Shown here one piece after another: positions 1 through 6,605 of a stretch of 17,131 nucleotides of DNA (position 1 is the stretch's first letter; each line of letters starts with the position of its first letter). This DNA comes from Candidatus Tariuqbacter arcticus (GTDB lineage Bacteria > Electryoneota > Tariuqbacteria > Tariuqbacterales > Tariuqbacteraceae). The DNA is taken from contig JABMRZ010000063.1 in assembly GCA_013202315.1 (NCBI GenBank), positions 1 to 17,131 on the forward strand, written 5' to 3'. The notes below the pieces were generated by a model. It was given only the letters and a program-made list of their open reading frames with translations. It ran no database searches and was not told where the DNA came from. A program made the position numbers and the translations under genes.

Positions 1-66
1 ATGAAAATAGGATATTAATTCCTCGGCAGATTTCTCTGGACAGAACGGTGATTACAATCCCCTATC

Positions 67-94
67 TCCTAAATCCTAAATCCTAATTCCTATT
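67..94. repeat. 7-bp tandem repeat, four copies
   Basis: Four head-to-tail heptamers (tcctaaa, tcctaaa, tcctaat, tcctatt) lie just upstream of the potassium transporter gene. The copies diverge towards the right. No function is evident; it resembles the other short tandem arrays in the gaps of this window. Confidence 0.8.
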
Positions 95-127
95 TTCAGG
101 TTAAACGATAATAAATGACAACCATTT

Positions 128-1570
128 TTGAACTATAAAGTCGTCATACATACACTCGGCGCCCTTTGGATTTTCCTGGCGGTATCAATGCTTATGCCTT
201 TAGGCTGGGCGTGGTATTATGGTGAAGGTGACCTTCTCGCGTTCATCATCACCATTATGTTAACCGCTGCAGCCGGTATATCAGCCTGGAAACTCACCCC
301 CGCTAAATCTGAGATTGGAATCCGGGACGGATTTGCGATAGTGACTTTCGGATGGGTCTCTATGGCTTTTTTCGGCGCCTTCCCCGCATTCATTTCCGGG
401 ACAATTCCTTCCTTCACCGACGCATTCTTCGAGTCGATGTCCGGCTTCACTACCACCGGAGCTTCCATCCTGAACGATATAGAATCGCTGCCCCACGGAG
501 TGCTTTTCTGGCGCAGTCTAACCCACTGGCTGGGAGGTATGGGTATCATCCTGCTCTCCCTGGCGATACTGCCGATGTTGGGTGTAGGTGGAATGCAGCT
601 TTTTCGAGCCGAAGTTCCCGGCCCCGTCACCGATAAACTCACACCCCGAATCAGGCAGACCGCCGAAATCCTCTGGGGAGTCTATTTGTTGTTGACCGTA
701 TCGGAAACAGCATTGCTGATGGTGGGAGGAATGAGCTTCTTCGACGCCCTATGCCACACATTCGGTACTATGGCGACCGGAGGGTTCTCCACCAAAAACG
801 CCAGCATCGCCGCCTACGATAACCCCTTCATTCATTGGGTCATCATCCTTTTTATGATTTTTGCCGGCGTCAATTTCGCTCTGCATTTCCGGGCGTTGAA
901 GGGGGATTTGAAGGTCTATCCGCGCGACCCGGAATTCAGGTTTTTCCTGACGGTGATAGCGGGAGCGATTGTGCTGTTACTGATATTCAGTTATCCGGGA
1001 CTTTTCAACGGTTTTGGGGAACAGCTCCGTCACACGGTCTTTCAGGTTGTCTCCATAATGACCACCACCGGCTATGTCACCCACGATTTTGAATCTTGGA
1101 CTCCGACCGGTCATTTCATCCTGCTTGCCCTGATGTTCATAGGAGGAATGGCGGGATCAACCGGCGGTGGAATGAAAACAATGCGTATCTTCATCATCAT
1201 CAAACAAGCCCGAATGGAACTCCGCCAGATTATTCACCCCAGGGGAGTATTCCCGGTCCGCCTGGGCAAAAGGGTGATCAGCGATGAAGTGGTGAAGAAC
1301 ATCTTCGGATTCTTCCTGCTGTATGCCTTATTCTTCATCTTAGGCGCGGTTGTAATGACTTTCTTCAAACTCGATTTGGTCAGCGCAATCGCCGCCTCCG
1401 CCGCCTGCCTGAATAATATCGGTCCCGGATTGGGTGCGGTCGGCCCTACGGATAATTATTATCTCATTCCTGCCCTCGGTAAATGGGTTTTATGTGGATT
1501 GATGCTTTTGGGACGGCTGGAAGTATATACGGTGGTGATTTTGTTTTCAAGATTTTATTGGAAGCGTTGA
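128..1570 (+). CDS. trkH: TrkH/KtrB-family potassium uptake channel subunit
   Basis: This is the membrane channel subunit of a Trk/Ktr potassium uptake system, which normally works with a cytoplasmic NAD/ATP-binding gating ring (TrkA/KtrA). That partner is not in the window and may lie just to the left. The protein has 480 residues, the usual length for TrkH. The four pseudo-repeated selectivity-filter segments are visible: TTTGAS (108-113), ATGGFS (216-221), TTTGYV (312-317) and NIGPGLG (430-436). Hydrophobic helices flank each filter, and the glycine-rich GGMAGSTGGG (339-348) matches the gating loop of the third repeat. The start is TTG at 128: the frame is closed by TGA at 116-118, and translation begins exactly at the family's usual MNY-type N-terminus. 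No good Shine-Dalgarno site precedes it. An ATG at 115 opens only an 8-codon frame that overlaps the start. Confidence 0.93.
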   Translation: MNYKVVIHTLGALWIFLAVSMLMPLGWAWYYGEGDLLAFIITIMLTAAAGISAWKLTPAKSEIGIRDGFAIVTFGWVSMAFFGAFPAFISGTIPSFTDAFFESMSGFTTTGASILNDIESLPHGVLFWRSLTHWLGGMGIILLSLAILPMLGVGGMQLFRAEVPGPVTDKLTPRIRQTAEILWGVYLLLTVSETALLMVGGMSFFDALCHTFGTMATGGFSTKNASIAAYDNPFIHWVIILFMIFAGVNFALHFRALKGDLKVYPRDPEFRFFLTVIAGAIVLLLIFSYPGLFNGFGEQLRHTVFQVVSIMTTTGYVTHDFESWTPTGHFILLALMFIGGMAGSTGGGMKTMRIFIIIKQARMELRQIIHPRGVFPVRLGKRVISDEVVKNIFGFFLLYALFFILGAVVMTFFKLDLVSAIAASAACLNNIGPGLGAVGPTDNYYLIPALGKWVLCGLMLLGRLEVYTVVILFSRFYWKR

Positions 1571-1575
1571 GTTTA

Positions 1576-1603
1576 TCATTGGTCATTTGTCATCGGTCAT
1601 TTA
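1576..1603. repeat. 7-bp tandem repeat, four copies
   Basis: Four heptamers (tcattgg, tcatttg, tcatcgg, tcattta) begin 6 bp after the trkH stop codon. No hairpin or T-tract accompanies them, so this is not an intrinsic terminator. Confidence 0.8.
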
Positions 1604-1668
1604 TGAATATAATCAATAACTTGTCGGTTCTTCACTGAATTGTGTGGCAAACTTTCGACTGGCGCATT

Positions 1669-1708
1669 CTTTCATACTTTCACACTTTCATACTTTCATA
1701 CTTTATAT
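1669..1708. repeat. 8-bp tandem repeat (ctttcata), about 4.5 copies
   Basis: The octamer ctttcata/ctttcaca is repeated head to tail just upstream of the cstA remnant. The same octamer occurs in reverse orientation twice near 5279-5294 and in a degenerate pair near 3854-3869, always in a non-coding gap. Confidence 0.8.
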
Positions 1709-1742
1709 TCAGCATCATTCATCAACAAAGGATTCATCAAAG

Positions 1743-2066
1743 ATGAATTCATTGGTAGTCGCTGTTCTATCTTATTTCGGATATATACTTGCTTATAGGT
1801 TTTACGGACGTTTCTTAGCGAAGAAAATATTCAGGCTGGACGATTCAACCGAAGTCCCCGCTCACAAGTTCCGAGATGATTGCGATTATGTTCCCACTCA
1901 TAAGGGGATATTATTCGGTCATCATTTCACTTCCATCGCCGGAGCGGGGCCCATTGTGGGTCCGGCGATAGCGGTAATTTGGGGATGGCTGCCGGCATTA
2001 ATATGGGTGGTGGTGGGAGCGATTTTTATGGGCGGGGTGCACGATATGGGTATTGTCCGTGTATAA
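1743..2066 (+). pseudogene. cstA: Truncated carbon starvation protein CstA (N-terminal fragment)
   Basis: The 107 residues from ATG 1743 match the N-terminus of CstA, the peptide/pyruvate transporter family. Recognisable features are a first membrane helix, then LDDSTEVPAHKFRDD, DYVPTHKGILFGHHF, the hallmark SIAGAGPIVGPA and GWLPALIWVVVGAIFMGGVHDMG. Complete family members have roughly 480-700 residues. Here homology stops at GVHDMG near 2052, and the frame ends three codons later (IVRV, TAA). The following DNA is AT-rich and does not encode the rest in any frame I can see, so this is a 5' remnant left by a deletion or insertion, not a simple point-mutation stop. The frame is open upstream to 1644 through the octamer repeat, but that part is unlikely to be translated. 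The purine-rich stretch near 1727-1732 is a weak possible ribosome site. Confidence 0.85.
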
Positions 2067-2493
2067 TTGCTCGATTTAACTAACTGCTAAATATTCAATA
2101 ACTTAAAAAAATATTACAAATCATTGTTATTTAACCGATTAACATTTTATAACAATTAAACGATGACATTACCCAGAAAACAGGGCTTTGAATTTAGTTA
2201 TTAACCGGAAATGAATCCAAATAGCTCGGAATTTAACTGTTATCTGTCTGATATAATGGATACGAAAAGTGTACTATTAAGTGATTTACAATAAAAAAAG
2301 AATTCATTATAGCCCAAAAAAAATGATAATATCTTGCATAATTACATTTAATTCATTATATTATCGAGTAATTGTATTTCTTTAACGGTTGAAGATGACA
2401 ATGAATGATACTGACTATTGAAAACGCTGTATTAATATGATCCCTGAAAAATCCGCACTAATCACACGACATTATCATTAGGAATAGGTATCG
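2067..2493. other. AT-rich non-coding stretch after the cstA break
   Basis: About 430 bp of very AT-rich DNA with stop codons in all frames and no RNA gene that I can recognise. It holds two promoter-like candidates: an extended -10 at 2249-2257, and a weaker TTGCAT (2334-2339), 17 bp, TATATT (2357-2362). The second may be chance in such AT-rich sequence. It separates the cstA fragment from the two small regulator genes. Confidence 0.6.
2249..2257 (+). promoter_or_regulatory. Candidate extended -10 promoter for the two regulator genes
   Basis: TGATATAAT is a perfect TGn plus TATAAT extended -10 element. No convincing -35 hexamer lies 16-18 bp upstream, which extended -10 promoters tolerate. 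Transcription would start near 2264 and leave a leader of about 230 nt before the gene at 2494. The AT-rich setting raises the chance of a false match. Confidence 0.35.
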
Positions 2494-3054
2494 ATGGCAT
2501 CCGCCAGCCCAGTTCGGATAATCGACATTTCCAGAAAGCTGAACCTCTCGACCGCAACCCTGATAGATTTCCTGGAAAGAAACGGTTATCCCGTGAAAAG
2601 AGCGCATCACACCGTGCTCCTGCCGGATATTTTAGAAGAAATCACTTCCGAATTCGCCAGCGGCCGTGATTTGGTGATTTTGACTCAACTCATTGAAGAA
2701 TCGAACCAATGGGTGATCGAACATCAAAATTCGGCTGAAGAAATCCGCCAAGTGTATCTGCAGCGTCAAGCTCGACTGCGGGTGAAGCACCAGCGTGCCC
2801 GCAGAGTTATGGAAGGACGAAATCGAGCCCGCCTTCAACGAGAACAACTGGAACTCCAACAACAGGAATTCGCTGCTATTATGAAGTCCTTGGCAAATAT
2901 CGATAGTAATCACGACGGCAAAATTCAACCCGCGTCAATAGATTTAGAAATAATTCACCAGGCACTGGCGCTGACGCCCAATAAAAAAATGTCGTTCCTG
3001 AGATATCTTAGAAATATGCTGAATCTATACGCTGCAAACTGCATAATTATGTGA
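2494..3054 (+). CDS. Small protein with IF-2 N-terminal-like domain and a tail shared with its neighbour
   Basis: The 186-residue protein starts at an ATG preceded by aggaataggt, a fair ribosome site. Residues 8-50 (IIDISRKLNLSTATLIDFL, then NGYPVK) resemble the small helical domain found at the N-terminus of translation factor IF-2, where it contacts RNA or ribosome. Here it stands alone, with no GTPase. Residues about 60-128 are predicted helical and very charged (KHQRARRVMEGRNRARLQRE), so probably a coiled coil and/or a nucleic-acid-binding stretch. Residues 149-176 form a tail that aligns without gaps to the C-terminus of the next gene. DSNHDGKI (137-144) looks like the start of an EF-hand-type loop but lacks the acidic twelfth residue. 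The downstream XRE gene follows after 42 bp, so co-transcription is likely. I do not recognise a named family; a regulatory or RNA-binding role is inference. Confidence 0.75.
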   Translation: MASASPVRIIDISRKLNLSTATLIDFLERNGYPVKRAHHTVLLPDILEEITSEFASGRDLVILTQLIEESNQWVIEHQNSAEEIRQVYLQRQARLRVKHQRARRVMEGRNRARLQREQLELQQQEFAAIMKSLANIDSNHDGKIQPASIDLEIIHQALALTPNKKMSFLRYLRNMLNLYAANCIIM

Positions 3055-3096
3055 ATCCGCTGCCGATTAATAAACATAAATATATCGAAAGGTAAA

Positions 3097-3501
3097 ATGA
3101 CTATGAACAATTTTGGGAATAAATTACGGTTCTGGAGAAAAAAATTGAATTTTTCTCAGAACCTGCTGGCGCAAAAATCAGGCGTCAGTCCGGTTACCAT
3201 CGGACAAATCGAAACCGGAAAACGGAAAGCGCGTAAACAAACTATGCAAAAACTGTTGGACGGCTTGGGGATAACCGACAGCCAATTCTTCGGAATAACT
3301 CACCAAGTCCCCCCTGACCCAATTCCTGCAATCGAAACCCCCAAAGAAAGCCAGGTAATAACCGAAGATATGAGTCAGCCGAGGGATAAGAATGTGCCCG
3401 TAATTCTTTCCAACCTCGACCTGGAAATTATGAATCGAGTGCTGAATTTAACCTTTGATGGTAAAATCAGCGTGCTTAAATACTTGAAAGCTCTTTCATA
3501 A
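3097..3501 (+). CDS. XRE-family helix-turn-helix regulator with the shared C-terminal tail
   Basis: The 134-residue protein has an XRE/Cro-type DNA-binding domain at residues 6-60: GNKLRFWRKKLNFSQNLLA, then SGVSPVTIGQIETGKRKA, the typical helix-turn-helix with SQ at the start of helix 2. A proline-rich linker (70-85) follows. The C-terminal 28 residues (107-134) carry the pattern DLEI, then LxLT, then KxSxLxYL, which matches residues 149-176 of the protein encoded just upstream. GAAAGG at 3087-3092 fits either ATG 3097 (4 bp away) or ATG 3103 (10 bp away), so the first two residues are uncertain. It probably forms a two-gene unit with its neighbour and may regulate that unit. The tail suggests pairing or a common partner for the two proteins, which is inference. 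Confidence 0.85.
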   Translation: MTMNNFGNKLRFWRKKLNFSQNLLAQKSGVSPVTIGQIETGKRKARKQTMQKLLDGLGITDSQFFGITHQVPPDPIPAIETPKESQVITEDMSQPRDKNVPVILSNLDLEIMNRVLNLTFDGKISVLKYLKALS

Positions 3502-3571
3502 AGATGTTTCTTTTCTGGGAAGTCCAACGAAATTAAACATTGTGGGATATTTACTCTCGCAAAATCCGATT

Positions 3572-3667
3572 ATGGACGGATGAATTTGGGAATGAAAAGA
3601 AGAGCCGATGACTCTTCTTATATAGCGGATTTCATTCTCGTCTGCTCATCGAATATCCGTGTTCCAT
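3572..3667. repeat. Nested imperfect inverted repeat
   Basis: Three arms nest around one centre. ATGGA-CGGAT (3572-3581) faces ATCCG-tgt-TCCAT (3655-3667); GAATGAAA (3590-3597) faces TTTCATTC (3630-3637); AGAAGAG (3598-3604) faces CTCTTCT (3612-3618). This could fold as a long bulged hairpin in RNA or DNA. It has no T-tract, so it is not a classical terminator, although it lies 70 bp after the XRE gene stop. Confidence 0.5.
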
Positions 3668-3717
3668 TCATGCTTATTTATGGTTAACTAAATACATCCT
3701 AATCCAAATTAAAAATG

Positions 3718-3752
3718 AAAAACCCGGGGTTCCATTTCATCCCGGGTTTTTT
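3718..3752 (-). terminator. Intrinsic terminator after tRNA-Leu (bidirectional)
   Basis: An 11-bp perfect stem, aaaaacccggg (3718-3728) with cccgggttttt (3741-3751), encloses a 12-nt loop. Both strands end in a T-run, so it can stop the leftward tRNA-Leu transcript, which ends at 3754, and also rightward transcripts from the regulator genes. Confidence 0.85.
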
Positions 3753-3753
3753 G

Positions 3754-3837
3754 TGCCGGAGGCCGGATTTGAACCGGCACACCTGTTAAGGCGCCACCCC
3801 CTCAAGATGGTGTGTCTGCCTATTCCACCACTCCGGC
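3754..3837 (-). tRNA. tRNA-Leu (anticodon GAG, reads CUC)
   Basis: Reading the minus strand, the acceptor stem GCCGGAG/CTCCGGC is perfect with discriminator A. The anticodon stem CCATC/GGTGG encloses TTGAGGG, giving anticodon GAG. A long class II variable arm follows, as expected for leucine, then T-arm GCCGG/CCGGC with TTCAAAT. The CCA end is not encoded. A good terminator lies directly downstream and a promoter-like sequence about 27 bp upstream. Confidence 0.95.
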
Positions 3838-3863
3838 GTATTTTATGTGTAGCAAAGTATGAA

Positions 3864-3892
3864 AGTATAATTAACGCTGAAATTTCGTTAAA
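3864..3892 (-). promoter_or_regulatory. Candidate promoter of tRNA-Leu
   Basis: On the minus strand TTTAAC (3887-3892) and TATACT (3864-3869) are separated by 17 bp. The start would fall near 3857, leaving about 20 nt of leader before the tRNA. The -10 is strong (5 of 6) and the -35 weak (3 of 6). The -10 overlaps a degenerate copy of the octamer repeat. Confidence 0.5.
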
Positions 3893-4043
3893 TGCGATTG
3901 ATTGACCCGCTATACAGCCCTCGCCATACACTTTCTCACCAATATAATGAAATCTCCTTTAAAAATCAAGGTTCTAAACTGTGTCAAATGGAATTAGTTA
4001 AAGATGAAATTGGCGGTTCCATTCATTGACCTTCGCTTTGAGT

Positions 4044-4433
4044 TTAATCTCCCCCGGAAGGTGGAAGAGTGGTTTCGACTTCGCTGGGAAGACTCATATT
4101 CTCAATTCCCCGTTCCATAGTACCCGGGACTAAAGGAAGGGCCTGCGCCGGCGACTGCATAGCATCCTGCACCGCGCTCCGTGGTGTGGAAACGGTTCTG
4201 GAAAGCAGGGTGAGGATGATACAGTTCACAATGAAGGCGGTGGCTAAGTAGGTGGTGGCTTTTGAAAGAAAAGTGGCGGTGCCGCGAGCTCCTAACATCG
4301 AAGCCGCCATACCACCGCCGCCGCCGAAAGCGCCCGCCAGACCTTTACCCTTAGAGGCTTGCATCAAAATAACTATCACCATCAAAATGCAGATGACAAC
4401 ATGCAGAAAGATGAAGAAACTATAAATGAACAT
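4044..4433 (-). CDS. secG: Protein translocase subunit SecG
   Basis: SecG is the small membrane subunit of the SecYEG protein-export channel. The 129-residue product shows its two membrane helices (about 4-24 and 57-78) joined by the characteristic cytoplasmic loop QASKGKGLAGAFGGGGG. The polar, proline-rich C-terminal tail is typical of longer SecG proteins. The start ATG at 4433 has GGAG 9 bp upstream. It lies 60 bp after tpiA on the same strand, the common tpiA-secG arrangement, and is probably the last gene of the glycolytic transcript. No convincing terminator follows before the tRNA-Leu promoter region. Confidence 0.93.
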   Translation of the reverse strand: MFIYSFFIFLHVVICILMVIVILMQASKGKGLAGAFGGGGGMAASMLGARGTATFLSKATTYLATAFIVNCIILTLLSRTVSTPRSAVQDAMQSPAQALPLVPGTMERGIENMSLPSEVETTLPPSGGD

Positions 4434-4493
4434 TTAAAATACTCCGATGCTTATGTTATTAATATTATATCCTAAATTGTGAACAGAATTAAA

Positions 4494-5255
4494 CTATACT
4501 AATTCCATTGAGGCTTTAGCGATTTGAGCGAATGACTCAGCGGACAGGCTGGCGCCGCCAACTAATGCGCCGTCGATGTCCACTTGTTTGAATAATCCAG
4601 CGGCGTTGTCCGGCTTGACGGAGCCGCCGTATATTATGCGGGTGGTGTCAGCCAATGCGCTGGAATAATGGTCGCGCAACAACCTGCGGAGGAATTCGTG
4701 AACTTCTTGAGCGTCGGCGGGTTGGGCTGTTTTGCCGGTGCCGATAGCCCAAACAGGTTCGTAGGCGATGATGAAGCCCGGTAAATCACTTTCACCGCAT
4801 CCGGATAATGCGCCTTTAAATTGCCGTTCGATCACCTCGAAAGTAATCCCCCTTTCCCGCTCATCTTCGGTTTCACCCAGGCATAGAATGGGGGTCAATC
4901 CATTGTTGAGGGCGGTTTTCAAACGGAGGTTGACAGAGTGATCGGTTTCGCTGAAATACTGCCGCCTTTCGGAATGGCCGATGATTACATAATCCGCGCC
5001 CGCTACTTTCAACATAGATGCGGAGATTTCCCCTGTAAAAGCCCCTTTCTCTTCCCAAAATAAATGCTGAGCGGAAATGATTATCGGCGTTTCTCGGAGC
5101 AATTCGGAAGCCTGATGCAAGGCGGTGAACGGCGGCGCTACCACTAAATCTATATTGTTCATACCCACCAATTTGACTTTAAGTTCCCGCAGCAGGGGCA
5201 GCGGGTCGCTAAGCGGGTTCATTTTCCAGTTGCCGGCGATGAAATATTTTCTCAC
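4494..5255 (-). CDS. tpiA: Triosephosphate isomerase
   Basis: TpiA interconverts dihydroxyacetone phosphate and glyceraldehyde 3-phosphate in the cytoplasm. The 253-residue length is standard. Catalytic residues are all visible: K11 in GNWKMN, H94 in GHSERR, E166 in AYEPVWAIGTGKTA, and the phosphate-binding IYGGSV near residues 210-215. Translation starts at GTG 5255, where the family's usual (M)RKYFIAGNWKMN begins, with AGGA about 12 bp upstream. It lies 72 bp after pgk and 60 bp before secG on the same strand. The gap to pgk contains two copies of an octamer repeat. Confidence 0.97.
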   Translation of the reverse strand: MRKYFIAGNWKMNPLSDPLPLLRELKVKLVGMNNIDLVVAPPFTALHQASELLRETPIIISAQHLFWEEKGAFTGEISASMLKVAGADYVIIGHSERRQYFSETDHSVNLRLKTALNNGLTPILCLGETEDERERGITFEVIERQFKGALSGCGESDLPGFIIAYEPVWAIGTGKTAQPADAQEVHEFLRRLLRDHYSSALADTTRIIYGGSVKPDNAAGLFKQVDIDGALVGGASLSAESFAQIAKASMELV

Positions 5256-5278
5256 AATCGGTTTTTCCTATAAATAAG

Positions 5279-5294
5279 TGTGAAAGTGTGAAAG
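5279..5294. repeat. 8-bp tandem repeat (tgtgaaag), two copies
   Basis: Two perfect copies of tgtgaaag lie in the pgk-tpiA gap. This is the reverse complement of the ctttcaca unit seen at 1677-1684. Confidence 0.7.
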
Positions 5295-5327
5295 AATTCA
5301 ATTCAAACTAAAGCAGCTCTATTTTTA

Positions 5328-6521
5328 CTATTTATCATTTAACGCTTCAATCCCCGGCAGTATTTGTCCGGCGAGGAATTCCAAAGAAGCGCCGCCGCCG
5401 GTTGATATATGGGTGATCTTATCTTCGAGTTTGTATTTTTTAACCGCAGCGGCGGAATCTCCTCCGCCGACCACGGTAACGGCGCCTTGAGTTGTGGCTT
5501 CGGCGAGCGCTTCAACGATAGTTTTAGTTCCAGCGGCGAAGGGGGGGACTTCGAATACGCCCATTGGTCCGTTCCAAAGGATGGTCTTGGCTTTCTTAAT
5601 TTTATCGGCGAACAGTTTAGCTGTTTCTGGGCCGATATCGAGTCCTTTCAAGCCGATTTTGATTTCGGTAATGGGAACAATCGTCGTTGTGGCATTGGGG
5701 TCGGCTTCCGGCGCGATTACCACATCGGTGGGTAAGAATAAATCAACACCCGCTTGCCGCGCTTTCCGCAGGGTTTCCACGGCTAAGGTTAATTTATCCG
5801 CTTCAAGCAGGGAATTGCCGATTTCGACGCCTTCAGCTTTGAGGAAAGTGTAGCTCATACCTCCGCCGACCAAAATAGTATCGGTCATATTAATGAGGTT
5901 TTGGATTATCTCAATTTTACCAGCGACTTTGGCTCCGCCGAGGATGGCGACGAGTGGGCGGTTAGGATTACTAATGATTTTACCTAAATATTCGATTTCC
6001 TTCTGCATCAGGTATCCGGCGGCACAGATGGCGATATGGTGAGTAACCCCTTCGGTTGAAGCGTGGGCGCGGTGTGCGGTGCCGAAAGCGTCATTGACAT
6101 ATACATCGCCCAATTTAGCAAGCTGCCAAGAGAAATCGGAGTCGTTTTTGGTTTCTCCACGATGGAAGCGGAGGTTTTCCAGCAGGAGGATTTCGCCCGG
6201 TTTCAATTCCAGCGCCATTTTCTCAGTCTCTTCGCCGATGCAGTCGGGTGCGAGTTTGACTTCGCGCTTCAGGTATTCCGATAATCGGAGTCCGACCGGG
6301 GTCATTTTCAATTTAGGATCGTAACCCTTGGGCCTGCCCATATGGGACATTAGTATGAGTTTTCCGCCGGAATCGAGGACTTTGTTGATAGTTGGCAGGC
6401 TGGAGCGGATGCGGTAGTCATCGGTGATGATTCCGTTTTCGTCCAGGGGGACATTGAAATCGACTCGGACGAGGATGCGTTTACCTTTGAGGTCGATGTC
6501 GTCGATAGTAAGTTTGGGCAT
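5328..6521 (-). CDS. pgk: Phosphoglycerate kinase
   Basis: Pgk transfers phosphate from 1,3-bisphosphoglycerate to ADP. The 397-residue length is typical. Family motifs run in order: KRILVRVDFNVPLDENG near 14-30 (substrate-binding RVDFNVP), LMSHMGRPKG near 57-66, LLLENLRFHRGE near 112-123, NDAFGTAHRAHAS near 142-154, GGAKVAGKIEII near 195-206, NGPMGVFE near 317-324 and the ATP-site GGGDSAAAVKKY near 351-362. The ATG at 6521 has no obvious Shine-Dalgarno site. In most genomes pgk directly follows gap; here about 2.6 kb of accessory genes and REP-type repeats separate them. The 84-bp leader contains one REP hairpin, so its transcription may depend on read-through from the accessory genes. Confidence 0.97.
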   Translation of the reverse strand: MPKLTIDDIDLKGKRILVRVDFNVPLDENGIITDDYRIRSSLPTINKVLDSGGKLILMSHMGRPKGYDPKLKMTPVGLRLSEYLKREVKLAPDCIGEETEKMALELKPGEILLLENLRFHRGETKNDSDFSWQLAKLGDVYVNDAFGTAHRAHASTEGVTHHIAICAAGYLMQKEIEYLGKIISNPNRPLVAILGGAKVAGKIEIIQNLINMTDTILVGGGMSYTFLKAEGVEIGNSLLEADKLTLAVETLRKARQAGVDLFLPTDVVIAPEADPNATTTIVPITEIKIGLKGLDIGPETAKLFADKIKKAKTILWNGPMGVFEVPPFAAGTKTIVEALAEATTQGAVTVVGGGDSAAAVKKYKLEDKITHISTGGGASLEFLAGQILPGIEALNDK

Positions 6522-6554
6522 AATTTTGATTAGTTTATTTATGACGTTCTATGA

Positions 6555-6586
6555 TATTTGTAGGGACGAGGCACTGCCTCGTCCAG
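6555..6586 (+). repeat. REP-like palindrome (copy A), 20 bp beyond the RAYT stop
   Basis: GGACGAGGCA (6564-6573) and TGCCTCGTCC (6575-6584) form a perfect 10-bp stem around one base, with a GTAG-type extension on the left, the layout of REP elements. A 32-nt identical copy lies in inverse orientation at 6890-6921, inside the transposase gene. Confidence 0.85.
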
Positions 6587-6605
6587 AAAGTTTCTTCAAA
6601 TGATA

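Noticed and set aside
1..18. Short ATG frame of five codons at the left edge
   Set aside because: Too short to assign; it may be the end of an upstream gene, but the sequence gives no evidence.
2902..2945. EF-hand or dockerin-like DSNHDGKI in the IF-2-N-like protein
   Set aside because: Only one loop is present and position 12 is serine instead of an acidic residue; a calcium site is not supported. Part of this stretch adjoins the shared tail.
2052..3760. Integrated element at tRNA-Leu
   Set aside because: No duplicated tRNA 3' end and no integrase were found, so attachment sites cannot be claimed.
3737..3931. Minus-strand open frame across tRNA-Leu
   Set aside because: It reads through the tRNA gene and terminator; the translated tRNA gives the typical GGIGRH and GSNPASGT-like artefact.
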